64,000 bases of DNA from Streptomyces glaucescens (GCF_000761215.1 NZ_CP009438.1:1644501-1708500), one strand, 5' to 3'; counted from the stretch's first letter, positions 1 through 9,327 are shown. The notes: generated by a model not told the origin, from the sequence alone. A program made the numbers and translations.

Positions 1-900
1 CAGGAAGCCGGCGATGTCCTCCAGCGTGCGCAACTCGGCGACAACCTCCGGATCCACGTCCTCCGACACCGGATACGCCTCCTGCAACGCACCCAGAATC
101 TGCACCCGCTTGATCGAATCAATCCCCAGATCGGCCTCGACGTCCATACCCGGCTCCAGCATCTCCACCGGATAACCCGTCTTCTCCGCCACCGCCGCCA
201 GCAACGCCTCCAACACCCCGGAAACCGCAACAGCAGGAGCCGCTACTCCAGGCTCCGGCTCGGGCTGGGGCTCGGCCTTCGAAGCCACCGCCGTCCCGGC
301 GGTGACGGTCACGGACGAAGCCAGGAAGCCGGCGATGTCCTCCAGCGTGCGCAACTCGGCGACAACCTCCGGATCCACGTCCTCCGACACCGGATACGCC
401 TCCTGCAACGCACCCAGAATCTGCACCCGCTTGATCGAATCAATGCCCAGGTCGGCCTCGACGTCCATACCCGGCTCCAGCATCTCCACCGGATAACCCG
501 TCTTCTCCGCCACCGCCGCCAGCAACGCCTCCAACACCCCGGAAACGGCAACAGCAGGAGCCGCTACTCCAGGCTCGGGCTCGGGCTGGGGCTCGGCCTC
601 CGGAGCCACCGCCGTCCCGGCGGTGACGGTCACGGACGAAGCCAGGAAGCCGGCGATGTCCTCCAGCGTGCGCAACTCGGCCACGACCTCCGGATCCACG
701 TCCTCCGACACCGGATACGCCTCCTGCAACGCACCCAGAATCTGCACCCGCTTGATCGAATCGATCCCCAGGTCGGCCTCGACGTCCATACCCGGCTCCA
801 GCATCTCCACCGGATAACCCGTCTTCTCCGCCACCGCCGCCAGCAACGCCTCCAACACCCCGGAAACGGCAACAGCAGGAGCCGCAACTTCAGGCTCGGG
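1..900 (-). repeat. Tandem 321-bp repeat encoding three near-identical ACP domains
   Basis: The unit starts at 1, 322 and 643, with a period of 321 bp (107 codons). Copies 1 and 2 differ at only about six positions by hand comparison. The third copy, nearest the AT domain, is more diverged and its linker ends differently. Each unit holds one ACP plus its linker. Conservation extends into linker and synonymous positions, which suggests recent duplication or gene conversion. More copies may lie left of the window. Confidence 0.95.
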
Positions 901-3900
901 CTCGGGCACCACCAGCGTCACCGGCTCGGGCTCGGGCGCCACCAGCGTCTCGGGCTCGTGGTCCGGCGCCGTCACGGGCTGCGGCTGCGGCTCCGGCTCG
1001 ATTCCGGGCTCCGCGGCCGGCTCCCCCTCCCCCCGCAGCGCGTCCAGCAGCAGACGGGTGGACCGGTCGTGGGCCGCGCCGATGGCGGCGCCGTGTTCGC
1101 GGATGAGCCGTACGGCGGCTTCCGTGTCGGGGTGGGCGCCCGCCCGTACGGAGTCCTCCAGGGCGCGGACGGAGGCGTGGACGGTGTCGGCGTGGGCGGT
1201 GAGGATCTCCGCCTGGAGGGCGAGGCCCTCGCGGAGCACGGTTTCGAGGCCGGTCCCGGCCCCGCTCTCCTGCCCCGGGGGTGCCGAGACGGGCGTCAGG
1301 GGCCGCGCCAGGGCGTCGCGGTAGGCCGTACGGCGCTCTTGGGTCACGTAGTTGACGCCGCGCAGCGGGATGCTCATGCCCTTGCGGACGGGCTCGGCCG
1401 GGACGGGGGCGACGTGGTCGTCGAGGCCGGTGAGGGGCAGCCCGAGGACGGCGAGTTCGAGGGCGGCGCGCTTGATCGCGAGTTCACCGTCCTTGGCCGG
1501 GCCGCCGTCCACGGCGAGGGTGACGACGTCGGTGCGGCCTTCGAGGATGCGGTCGACGAGGTCGGTGAGGACGCGCCTGGGGCCGAACTCGACGAAGACG
1601 CGGAAGCCGTCGGCGTACATGCGCTCGATGCCCGCGACGAAGTCGACCGGGTGCAGGAGCTGGTCGACGAGGGTGCGCCGGTTGGCGGCGGCGTCGGTGC
1701 CGTAGGAGGAGCCGGGCGCGTTGGCGTACACCGGGATGGCGGGGGCGCCGAGCGCCGTGCGCTCCACGGCCTCGCGGAAGGCGTCGGCGGCGTGGGCGAC
1801 GAACCCGGTGTGGAAGGCGGCGGACACGGGCAGCCGCTTGGCGCCGATCCGGCGGCCGGAGGCGTCGGCGACCAGCCGCTCGATCTCCTCGGTGGGGCCG
1901 CCGACGACGATCTGGCCGGGGGCGTTGATGTTGCAGATGGCGACGTTGCGGTAGGTCGCGACCAGGCCCTGCACCTCGGTGAGGCTCGCCCGGATGGCGG
2001 CCATGGCGCCGGGGTCGAACCCGGCGGGCGCGTCGTCGGGCGGGGCCATGGCCCGGCCGCGGGCGCGGGCCAGGGTGGCGAACTGCTCGTCGTCGAGGGC
2101 GCCGGCCGCCCACAGGGCGGTGAGTTCGCCGAAGCTGTGGCCGATGGCCCCGTCGGGGCGGAAGCCGAGTCCGCGCAGCCAGGCGTACTGGCCGGAGGCG
2201 AGGGCGCCGATGGCGGGCTGGGCGTAGTCGGTGCGGCGCAGGGCCGTCTCCTGGGCGCGGCGGGCTTCGTCGGTGAAGGCGGGCGGCGGGAAGACGGTGC
2301 GGGCGAGGGTGTCGGGGCCCTCGGTGAGCCGGTTGGCGCGGTCGAAGGCGGCCCGCACGGGCGGCAGGGCGAGGGCGGCGCCGCGGCCCATGCCGACGTA
2401 CTGGCTGCCCTGTCCGGCGAAGACGGCGGCGGTCCTGGTGCCGGCGGGCAGGGCGGTGCGGCGGTACGTGATGCCCTTGGGGTGCTGCCAGGACGCGGCG
2501 TCGGGGCGGGCGCGCAGCAACTCGACGGCGGTGGCGCGCAGTTCCTCGAACTCGGCGTCGGTGCGGGCGGCTATGCCGAGGCGGGCGTGCTGCTCGGGTA
2601 TCGGGCCCTCGTCGGGGCCGGCGCCGTTCTCGACGCGGGCGGCCAGGGCCTCGGGTCCCGCGGCGTGCCACAGGCCCCAGCGGACCACGGGGCCGAGCAC
2701 GGGGGCGTCGCCGCCGCGCGCCGGGGCGTGCTCCTCCAGGACCATGTGGAAGTTGGTGCCGCCGAAGCCGAAGGAGGAGACGGCGGCGCGCCGCTTGGCG
2801 CGGGCCGGGTCCGCGATCCAGGGGCGGGCCTCGGTGTTGACGTAGAACGGGGTGCTCGCGGGGTCGACGGCGGCGCTGGGCTGCTCGACGTTGATGGTGG
2901 GCGGCAGCACCTTCTGGTGCAGGGCGAGGGAGAGTTTGATGAGGCTCGCGGCGCCCGCGGCGGCCTTGGTGTGCCCGATCTGCGACTTGACGCTGCCGAT
3001 GGCGGCGTAGCCGTGGTCGTCGGTGCCGGCGGAGACCACGGCGGACAGGGCGGACAGCTCGGTGTGGTCGCCGACGGCGGTGCCGGTGCCGTGCGCCTCG
3101 AAGAGTTCGACGGACCCCACGGGCACGTCGGCGTCCTCGTAGGCGCGGCGCAGGGCGAGCTGCTGCCCTTCGGCGCGGGGCGCGTAGATGCTCTTGTAGC
3201 GGCCGTCGCTGGAGGTGCCGATGCCGCGCAGCACGGCGTAGACGCGGTCGCCGTCGCGTTCGGCGTCGGCGAGCCGCTTGAGGGCGAGCATGCCGATGCC
3301 CTCGCCGATCAGCGTGCCGTCGGCGGACTCGTCGAAGGGCCGGATGAGCTGACTCTTCGAGAACGCCGGGGTCTTGCTGAAGCACAGGTACATGAGGATG
3401 GTGTTCTCGGCGTCGCAGCCACCGGTGATCATCAGGTCGGCGCGGCCCTCGATCAGCTCGCTGACGGCGAGTTTGACGGCGGCGAGGGAGCTGGCGCAGG
3501 CGGCGTCGACGGTGCAGTTGATGCCGCCGAGGTCGAAGCGGTTGGCGATGCGTCCGGCGACGACGTTGCCGAGCATGCCGGGGAAGGAGTTCTCCTCCCA
3601 CGGGATGTACGCCTTCTTGAACCGCTCGGCGATCTCCTCCGCGTCCTGCTCGCTGAGGCCGGCGCTGCGCACGACCTCCTTGAGGACGGGGGTCTGCAGC
3701 CGGGCGGAGAGCGGCTGGGTCAGCGAGTTGGCGCCGGTGACGCCGAGGACGACGCCGGTGCGGGAGGCGTCGTACCAGCCGGCCCGGTCGGTTCCCGCGT
3801 CGCGCAGTACGTCGCGGGCGACGGTGAGGGAGAGCAGCTGGAGGATGTCGGTGACCTCCAGGGTGTTCGGCGGCAGCCCGAACTCCATGGGGTTGAAGGC

Positions 3901-4125
3901 GATCTCGGGCAGGAAGCCGCCGCGCCGGACGTAGGTCTTGTCCTCGGCGGCGGGGTCGGGGTCGTAGTAGTCCCCGGTGTTCCAGTGGGACGCGGGGACG
4001 TCCTCGATGCAGTCGGCGGCGTCCACGATGTTGTGCCAGAAGGCGCGCAGGTCGCGCGACTTGGGGAACAGGCCCGCCAGCCCGACGATCGCGATCGGTG
4101 TCTCGGCAAGACGTGGGTAGCGCAC
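1..4125 (-). CDS. PfaA-like iterative synthase, KS-AT-ACP-ACP-ACP (partial, C-terminus off the window)
   Basis: This multidomain synthase builds an acyl or polyene chain on tandem carrier domains, in the style of polyunsaturated fatty acid (PUFA) synthase PfaA. The frame is open for 1375 codons to the left edge. The ketosynthase occupies about residues 10-450, with active-site Cys210 in DAACASS, His345 in EAHGTGT and His385 in KSQIGHT. The acyltransferase starts near residue 560 at VFAGQGSQYVGMG and has nucleophile Ser664 in GHSFGEL. Three ACPs carry LGIDSIKRVQIL, with phosphopantetheine serines at residues 1123, 1230 and 1337, separated by Pro/Glu-rich linkers. The GTG start follows GGAGG by six bases. 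KR and later domains, usual in PfaA, would lie outside the window. The motifs are seen directly; the product is not known. It is probably in one operon with the thioesterase and ACP upstream. Confidence 0.93.
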   Translation of the reverse strand, partial: MRYPRLAETPIAIVGLAGLFPKSRDLRAFWHNIVDAADCIEDVPASHWNTGDYYDPDPAAEDKTYVRRGGFLPEIAFNPMEFGLPPNTLEVTDILQLLSLTVARDVLRDAGTDRAGWYDASRTGVVLGVTGANSLTQPLSARLQTPVLKEVVRSAGLSEQDAEEIAERFKKAYIPWEENSFPGMLGNVVAGRIANRFDLGGINCTVDAACASSLAAVKLAVSELIEGRADLMITGGCDAENTILMYLCFSKTPAFSKSQLIRPFDESADGTLIGEGIGMLALKRLADAERDGDRVYAVLRGIGTSSDGRYKSIYAPRAEGQQLALRRAYEDADVPVGSVELFEAHGTGTAVGDHTELSALSAVVSAGTDDHGYAAIGSVKSQIGHTKAAAGAASLIKLSLALHQKVLPPTINVEQPSAAVDPASTPFYVNTEARPWIADPARAKRRAAVSSFGFGGTNFHMVLEEHAPARGGDAPVLGPVVRWGLWHAAGPEALAARVENGAGPDEGPIPEQHARLGIAARTDAEFEELRATAVELLRARPDAASWQHPKGITYRRTALPAGTRTAAVFAGQGSQYVGMGRGAALALPPVRAAFDRANRLTEGPDTLARTVFPPPAFTDEARRAQETALRRTDYAQPAIGALASGQYAWLRGLGFRPDGAIGHSFGELTALWAAGALDDEQFATLARARGRAMAPPDDAPAGFDPGAMAAIRASLTEVQGLVATYRNVAICNINAPGQIVVGGPTEEIERLVADASGRRIGAKRLPVSAAFHTGFVAHAADAFREAVERTALGAPAIPVYANAPGSSYGTDAAANRRTLVDQLLHPVDFVAGIERMYADGFRVFVEFGPRRVLTDLVDRILEGRTDVVTLAVDGGPAKDGELAIKRAALELAVLGLPLTGLDDHVAPVPAEPVRKGMSIPLRGVNYVTQERRTAYRDALARPLTPVSAPPGQESGAGTGLETVLREGLALQAEILTAHADTVHASVRALEDSVRAGAHPDTEAAVRLIREHGAAIGAAHDRSTRLLLDALRGEGEPAAEPGIEPEPQPQPVTAPDHEPETLVAPEPEPVTLVVPEPEPEVAAPAVAVSGVLEALLAAVAEKTGYPVEMLEPGMDVEADLGIDSIKRVQILGALQEAYPVSEDVDPEVVAELRTLEDIAGFLASSVTVTAGTAVAPEAEPQPEPEPGVAAPAVAVSGVLEALLAAVAEKTGYPVEMLEPGMDVEADLGIDSIKRVQILGALQEAYPVSEDVDPEVVAELRTLEDIAGFLASSVTVTAGTAVASKAEPQPEPEPGVAAPAVAVSGVLEALLAAVAEKTGYPVEMLEPGMDVEADLGIDSIKRVQILGALQEAYPVSEDVDPEVVAELRTLEDIAGFL

Positions 4126-4195
4126 GATGGTCCTCCGATGGTCCTGTGGGTCCTGCGTGTCGGGTGCGGCGGGGGGTGGGGAGGGGGCGCGCCGG

Positions 4196-5134
4196 TCAGC
4201 CGCCGGGGCGGACCGCCGTGCCGGGTGCGACGGGCCGCGGGGGTGCGGCGAGCAGGTCGGCGAGGGCGGTGCCGGTCGCCGGTTCGCCGAGCATCGTGTA
4301 GTGGTCGCCGGGCACGTGCCGCAGCCGCAGGGGGCGCCCGCTCAGCTCGCTCCAGCCGAGGTCGGGGCTGGCGGGCAGCAGCGACCGCTCCGGTTTGGCG
4401 ACGGTGACGGCCCGGTCGAGCGGGGCCGGCAGATAGCCGGCGGTGCAGCGGTTGTTGCGGACGAGTCCGGCGTGGAACGCGGTGTACAGCTTGCGCAGCC
4501 CGGCCGGTTCGGTGCCCGCGGGCAGCACGCCCTGTGCGACGGCCGCGTCCAGCAGGGCGTCCAGGTCCCGGATGGCGGTGGCGCCGGTGACCAGGCGGCG
4601 TCCGCGGCGGGCGCCCAGGTACATCGCGAACCAGTCGAGCAGCAGGGCCGTGCCGAGCGCGTCGTCGGGCCGCTGGAAGGCGGCGACGGGCGCGATGGAG
4701 TCGAGGACGGCCAGCTCCCGCAGGGTGCCGCCGCGGCCCTCGGCATCGAGCCGGGCGGCGATCTCGTAGCCGACGACCCCGCCGAAGGACCAGCCGACCA
4801 GGGCGAAGGGACGTTCGGTGAGTCCGGCGGCGGTCAGTTCGGCGAGGCAGCGCGCGGCCAGCTCGCGGACGCCGACGACGGGCGCCGCCGGGTCCAGGGC
4901 GGCGGTGACGTACTCGGAGACGGTCCCCAGGTCGCACAGGTACGGTGCGGTGTCCTCGGGCAGCCGGGCCGCGAGGTCCGCCCACGCCGAGGCCGGCAGG
5001 GCGCCCGGGTGGACGGCGACGACCGGGCGGGCCGCCGGTCCGGCCGCCGGGCGCAGCGGGGTCAGCAGCGGCCTGGGCGGCGGCGGCCTGCGCGGGGGCC
5101 TGGCGGGTCTGGGGGCGGTGTCAGGCCGCGACAT
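4196..5134 (-). CDS. Type II thioesterase-like alpha/beta hydrolase
   Basis: The 312-aa product has a Pro/Arg-rich N-terminal leader of about 35 residues and then a thioesterase fold. The nucleophile elbow GWSFGG has Ser116, and a late GDHYTML motif supplies the probable catalytic His. These features match thioesterases of polyketide and nonribosomal peptide assembly lines, which release or edit acyl chains on carrier proteins. The gene overlaps the ACP gene upstream by 14 bases and ends 70 bases before the synthase start, so it is probably co-transcribed and acts on the same carrier domains. Whether it releases the final product or removes stalled chains cannot be told from sequence. Confidence 0.88.
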   Translation of the reverse strand: MSRPDTAPRPARPPRRPPPPRPLLTPLRPAAGPAARPVVAVHPGALPASAWADLAARLPEDTAPYLCDLGTVSEYVTAALDPAAPVVGVRELAARCLAELTAAGLTERPFALVGWSFGGVVGYEIAARLDAEGRGGTLRELAVLDSIAPVAAFQRPDDALGTALLLDWFAMYLGARRGRRLVTGATAIRDLDALLDAAVAQGVLPAGTEPAGLRKLYTAFHAGLVRNNRCTAGYLPAPLDRAVTVAKPERSLLPASPDLGWSELSGRPLRLRHVPGDHYTMLGEPATGTALADLLAAPPRPVAPGTAVRPGG

Positions 5135-5384
5135 GCCGGGCGCTCTCCTCCGCGATGTGCTCGGACAGCGCGGCGATGGTCGGGTGGTACCAGAGCGCGG
5201 TGGCCTCCAGTTCGAAGCCGAGCCACTTCTCCAGTTCGCCCGCGAGGATCAGCGCCTCCGTGGAGTCCAGGTCGAACTCGTCGAAGTACCGCTCGACGTC
5301 GATCTGCTGCTGCTCCACCCCGAGCCGCACGGCGAGCTTCTCGACGAGCCAGGCCCGGGCCTCTTCGGCGGTGACACGCTGCAT
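5121..5384 (-). CDS. Free-standing acyl carrier protein
   Basis: This 87-aa protein has the size and helical pattern of an acyl carrier protein. The phosphopantetheine attachment site is the Ser in FDLDSTEAL, near residue 42, preceded by an acidic helix. It differs from the LGIDSIKRV sites of the neighbouring synthase, so it is probably a separate carrier, for example for loading, hand-off or a desaturation step. The start codon is ATG. The gene lies between the FAD oxidoreductase (56-base gap) and the thioesterase (14-base overlap). Confidence 0.9.
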   Translation of the reverse strand: MQRVTAEEARAWLVEKLAVRLGVEQQQIDVERYFDEFDLDSTEALILAGELEKWLGFELEATALWYHPTIAALSEHIAEESARHVAA

Positions 5385-5440
5385 GACGGATTCCCCTCAG
5401 TTCGGTTCTTCTCCGGTGCGCTTCTTGCGGTGCACGTCGT

Positions 5441-6754
5441 TCAGTGCCGTTCGCCGTGCGGCGGCCGGTGGTCCCCCCGTTCGCGGGCGACGGCCTCGGC
5501 CGCCTTCCGTCCGGAGACGAACCCGGCCTCGTGGGAGCCGATGAGATCGACGCCGATGCGCGGTGCGTGGAAGTAGGAACCGGCCAGCTTGATCCGGCCG
5601 CCGGCCGCGTTGACGTCGTAGATCGTGCGCTGCATGGCCCGTACGCCGAGGTCGATGACGGGATGGCTGAACGGCAGCTCCCGCAGCACCAGTTCGTCAC
5701 GCGGGACGATCGGTGAGTCCAGGGTGACGAAGTAGTCGTGGCGGGCGGTGAAGCCCTGGAGGGCGTTCATGTAGTAGGCGACCCAGGTGCGGGGGCGGCC
5801 GTCGACGGTCTTCAGGCCGTAGTTCCAGCTCTGCCAGCGCTCCCGGCGGGGCGGCATGCACGCGGGGTCGGTGTGCAGGATCGCGCGGGTCGAGCTGTAG
5901 CGGACCCTGCCGAGGACGTCCGCCTGGAGCGGGGTGGGCCGCTCCAGCATCGCGAGGGTCTGGTCGGCGTGCGCGGCGAGGACGGCGTAGTCGTAGCGCT
6001 CCTCGCCGGCGGCGGTGGTGACGACGACCTCGGTGTCCTCCTCGCGCACCCGGGTGACCGGGGTGCCGGTGCGGACGGTGCCGTTCAGGCCGGCGACGAC
6101 CCGGCGGACGTACTCGACGCTGCCGCCGGCGACCGTCTTCCACGCCACGGAGCGGCCGCCGAGGCCGCCGGGGTCGTGGGACATGAAGAAGGCGATCACC
6201 GTGGTCGCGGGCATCTCCCAGATCAGTTCGGCGGGCACCGACCAGACGGCGGTGGCGAGCAGCACCACGTAGCCGTACCTGAAGGCGTCGCTGTAGCCGC
6301 CGCGGTCCAGGTAGTCGCCGAGCGAGAGGTCGGTGCGCCCGCGCAGGAAGTCGCGGGGCGCCTCGCGGTGGAAGCGTTCGGCGTCCCGCCACAGCGGCAG
6401 GAAGTCCGCCGGGTAGCGGGCCGCGATCGCGCTCTCGTCCAGCTCGAACTCGGCGGTTCCGTAGTCGAGGCCGCGGTCGAGGTCGAAGAAGTCGAAGCCG
6501 CCGGTGTGGTCCAGCGCGGTCACGCCGAGCTTGTCGAAGAACGCGGTCAGCTCGGGGTAGGTGCGCGCGTTGAACACCACGAAGGCCGTGTCGACGCCGA
6601 TCGGCCGGCCGTCCTCGTCGACCTCCACGGTGTGGGCGTGGCCGCCGGGCCGGTCCTGGCTCTCGTACACGGTGACTTCGGCGTCGTCCGGCAGATGGTG
6701 GGCGGCGGAGAGTCCGGCGATCCCGGCTCCGACGACAGCGACACGGGTGGTCAT
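5441..6754 (-). CDS. FAD-dependent oxidoreductase, COG2907-like (amine oxidase/desaturase fold)
   Basis: The product is 437 aa from the ATG at 6754, chosen because the dinucleotide-binding motif VAVVGAGIAGLSAA begins three residues later. The frame is open further upstream, but that part is low-complexity. A second FAD-contact region RPGGHAHTV lies near residue 40. The layout is that of the NAD/FAD-binding COG2907 family, relatives of amine oxidases and phytoene desaturase. The substrate is unknown. Its place ahead of the ACP, thioesterase and PfaA-like synthase suggests it oxidises or desaturates the lipid product. That role is inferred from context. Confidence 0.87.
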   Translation of the reverse strand: MTTRVAVVGAGIAGLSAAHHLPDDAEVTVYESQDRPGGHAHTVEVDEDGRPIGVDTAFVVFNARTYPELTAFFDKLGVTALDHTGGFDFFDLDRGLDYGTAEFELDESAIAARYPADFLPLWRDAERFHREAPRDFLRGRTDLSLGDYLDRGGYSDAFRYGYVVLLATAVWSVPAELIWEMPATTVIAFFMSHDPGGLGGRSVAWKTVAGGSVEYVRRVVAGLNGTVRTGTPVTRVREEDTEVVVTTAAGEERYDYAVLAAHADQTLAMLERPTPLQADVLGRVRYSSTRAILHTDPACMPPRRERWQSWNYGLKTVDGRPRTWVAYYMNALQGFTARHDYFVTLDSPIVPRDELVLRELPFSHPVIDLGVRAMQRTIYDVNAAGGRIKLAGSYFHAPRIGVDLIGSHEAGFVSGRKAAEAVARERGDHRPPHGERH

Positions 6755-7324
6755 GGCAGGGCTGCACCTCGGCTCGGACGGTTCGACGACGGGGGAAGGG
6801 CGCGGGGGGAGGGCACGGGGGACGCGACGGCCGGTGCGCAGAGGGCTGATACCTCTGGAGGGGGTGCCCCGCGCCGCGCTGTGCGGTGCAGCTCGGTGCT
6901 CCGCCGCGTGCCGCGCGGTGCCGACGCTCGGCCGGCGGCCGGTGCTCGGTGCCGGGTGCTCGGCGGTTGGCGGTTGGCGGATGGCGGTTGGCGGTTGGCG
7001 GTTGGCGGTTGGCGCAGAAGAACCGTAGGCGCGGCGGGAAATGAGCGTCAATCGGCCCATCGGGGACCGGGCCGGGCCCATCGAAGGCTTCGATCGGGAC
7101 GATCCGGAGCGGCCCCGGGTGTCCGGATCGGGCGGTGGCGGGACTCCGGGGGGCGCCGCGCGGCGGAACGCGACCGGCCCGGTGGTCCGGCGGCGGGACC
7201 GGCCGCGGCGCCGGCGGCGGTTCGGCCGGAATTCACTCGTACGGGGGTGACCGGAATCGGGGGCCCGCGGACTCTGTTGAGAGTGGCGGCCCGAACGGCC
7301 GTCGTTCGAGCGAGGGGAGCCCGC
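6755..7324. other. 570-base divergent intergenic region with a short tandem repeat
   Basis: No supportable gene was found between the oxidoreductase start (minus) and the DUF3291-like start (plus). The region must hold both promoters, but I could not assign clear -35/-10 boxes. Frames crossing it are Arg/Gly/Pro-rich and look non-coding. It contains the 7-bp tandem repeat at 6964-7012. Confidence 0.6.
6964..7012. repeat. Seven tandem copies of CGGTTGG
   Basis: Seven consecutive 7-bp units read CGGTTGG, and the third is CGGATGG. The array lies about 210 bases upstream of the oxidoreductase start and may vary in copy number by slippage. No function is implied by the sequence. Confidence 0.95.
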
Positions 7325-7750
7325 ATGCCCACGATTCCCTGGATGCCCGGCCCGGGCCGGGACACCACCGGCGCCGCCGGGTCGGGCCCGCCGGTGGTCA
7401 TGGCCTCCCGGCTGGAGCTGAGGTCGCTGCTGAGCGTGCCCCGGTTCTTCCTGCTGTCGCTGGTGGTGTTCCAGCAGGTCCGCAGGTCGCCGGGGCTGAT
7501 CGGGGCCTCACTGCGGGCGCAGCCGCTGAAGCGGACGTTCTGGACGCTGTCCGCCTGGCGGGACCGGGCGGCGCTGGAGGAGTTCAACCGGACCGACCCG
7601 CACGCGAAGAGCGTGCGCGGGCTGCGCCCGGTGATGAAGGGATCGGTGTTCGTGTTCTGGAACGCCGGGCCCGGCGAACTCCCCGTCGGCTGGGACGAGG
7701 CGCAGCGCCGCCTCGCCGAGCAGGCCGCGAAGGAGGCCGGGCGCGCATGA
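7325..7750 (+). CDS. DUF3291-like small protein (monooxygenase-type ferredoxin-like fold)
   Basis: The 141-aa protein starts at an ATG preceded by GAGGGGAG. The central stretch TFWTLSAWRDRAALEEFNRTDPH resembles DUF3291 and spheroidene-monooxygenase-like proteins, small alpha/beta-barrel dimers often found beside secondary metabolism genes. Its stop overlaps the next gene's start (ATGA), so it is translationally coupled to the exporter. It is divergent from the synthase operon and may belong to the same pathway. No catalytic residue can be assigned with confidence. Confidence 0.75.
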   Translation: MPTIPWMPGPGRDTTGAAGSGPPVVMASRLELRSLLSVPRFFLLSLVVFQQVRRSPGLIGASLRAQPLKRTFWTLSAWRDRAALEEFNRTDPHAKSVRGLRPVMKGSVFVFWNAGPGELPVGWDEAQRRLAEQAAKEAGRA

Positions 7751-9303
7751 GCACCGCTCCGGCCGGCTCGGGGGGCGCCCGGCCCGTCGCCGCCCCGCCC
7801 CCGGCTCCGGTCATCCCGCACGCCCGGCTGGTGCTGCTCGCCGCCTGCCTCGGGCTGTTCATGTCGTTCATCGAGGTCACCGCGGCGATCTCCACGCTGC
7901 GGGCGCTCCAGGTCGACCTCGGCGTGGCGCCCGCCGACCTGAGCTGGGTGTCCAGCACGTACACGCTGGTGGTCGCCGCCTGTGTGCTCTCCGGCGGGGC
8001 GCTCGGCGAGCGGTTCGGGCGCCGCCGGGTCTTCCTCGCCGGAGTGGTCCTGCTCGCCGCGGGCTCCCTGGTGGTGGCGGCGTCGGACGGGTACGGGTGG
8101 GTGCTGCTCGGCCGGGGCGTCAGCGGTCTCGGCGGGGCGCTGGTGCTGCCCACCTCGCTCGCGCTGATCACCACCACGTTCTTCGTCGACCTGCCGCGCA
8201 TGCTGCGGTACATCGCGATCTGGGTGTCGGTGTCCGGCATCGGCCTGGCCGTGGGCCCGCTGCTCGGCGGGCTGCTGCTGGAGGCGTCGGGCTGGCGGGC
8301 GGTCTACCTGGTGAACACGCCGCTCGCCGTCGTCACCGTCCTGGTCACGCTGCGCGCGGTGACGGAGTCCCGGGTGCCGGACCGGCCGCTGGACCTGGCC
8401 GGGCAGCTCTGGGCGGTGCTCGGGCTGTCCGCGCTGATCTACGGCATCGCGGCCGGCGGCCGGCTCGGGTACGGCGATCCGCAGGTGGTCACGGTCCTCG
8501 CGGTGGCCGCCGGGGCACTGACGGCGCTGGTGCTCACCGAGCGGCGGGCGGCGGTGCCGATGCTGGACGTGCGGATGATGGCCAACGCGCGGTACGCCGC
8601 CGCGCTGGTCGTCGCCGCGGCGGCCCTGTTCGTGTTCGTCGGCGTGGTCTTCGTGGAGGTGCTGTTCCTGCAACGGGTGCGGGACCTCGGGCCGTTGGCG
8701 ACCGGTGTGCGGCTGCTGCCCGCGATGCTCGCGTTCGTGGCGGCCACGTTCACGGCGCAGCGGCTGGCGGGCCGGGTGCGGGCCGGGCGGCTGCTGGCGG
8801 GCGGCTCGCTGATCACCACGGTCGCCGCGCTGGTCCTGCTGCTGCAGCGCCCGGACGGCGGCTACGGGATCACGGCGCTCGGCCTGGTGCTGGCGGGGCT
8901 GGGCAGCGGGCTGGTGGTGGCGCCGTCCACGGCGGCGGCGTTCGAGGTGGTGGAGGGGGCCCAGATGGGCGCCGCCTCCTCGGCGGTGACGGCGTTCCGG
9001 CAGGTCGGCTCGGTGCTGGCGACCTCGGTGCTCGGCGCGGTGCTGGCGCTGCGGTTCCTGGGCACCCTGCCCGAGCGGCTGACCGAGCGCGGCATACCGC
9101 AGGGCACCGCCGACCGGGTGCTGTCGGTGGCCCGGGCCGGTGGCAGCGGCTCCGCGCGCTCCTCCCCCGCCGAGGTGACGGACGCGGTCGCGGACGCCTT
9201 CACCGCCGGGGTGCACAGTTCCCTGTGGGTGGTCGCGGGTGTGGCCCTCGCCGCGTCCGCCCTGGCGGGGACGCTGCTGGCCCGCGCCCCGCGGAAGAGC
9301 TGA
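7747..9303 (+). CDS. MFS drug/metabolite exporter, DHA2 (14-TM) type
   Basis: The 518-aa membrane protein has about 14 hydrophobic segments starting near residue 28. The loop between helices 2 and 3 carries the MFS motif-A-like GALGERFGRRR. The layout matches DHA2 proton-antiport exporters of Actinobacteria. It overlaps the upstream DUF3291-like gene by four bases. Next to a lipid/polyketide cluster, it is a reasonable candidate for product export or self-resistance, which is an inference from position. Confidence 0.9.
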   Translation: MSTAPAGSGGARPVAAPPPAPVIPHARLVLLAACLGLFMSFIEVTAAISTLRALQVDLGVAPADLSWVSSTYTLVVAACVLSGGALGERFGRRRVFLAGVVLLAAGSLVVAASDGYGWVLLGRGVSGLGGALVLPTSLALITTTFFVDLPRMLRYIAIWVSVSGIGLAVGPLLGGLLLEASGWRAVYLVNTPLAVVTVLVTLRAVTESRVPDRPLDLAGQLWAVLGLSALIYGIAAGGRLGYGDPQVVTVLAVAAGALTALVLTERRAAVPMLDVRMMANARYAAALVVAAAALFVFVGVVFVEVLFLQRVRDLGPLATGVRLLPAMLAFVAATFTAQRLAGRVRAGRLLAGGSLITTVAALVLLLQRPDGGYGITALGLVLAGLGSGLVVAPSTAAAFEVVEGAQMGAASSAVTAFRQVGSVLATSVLGAVLALRFLGTLPERLTERGIPQGTADRVLSVARAGGSGSARSSPAEVTDAVADAFTAGVHSSLWVVAGVALAASALAGTLLARAPRKS

Positions 9304-9310
9304 ACCGCCC

Positions 9311-9327
9311 CGCCCCCCACGGGGGCG
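9311..9327. terminator. GC-rich hairpin between convergent genes
   Basis: CGCCCCC and GGGGGCG form a 7-bp stem around a CAC loop, right after the exporter stop and before the stop of the convergent amidase. There is no T-run, as is common in Streptomyces. It probably acts on both strands. Confidence 0.6.

Noticed and set aside
958-4407. Long open frame on the plus strand opposite the KS-AT region
   Set aside because: It is the antisense of a gene with clear KS, AT and ACP motifs. Its product is Gly/Ala/Val-rich without any recognisable motif, a common artefact of high-G+C DNA.
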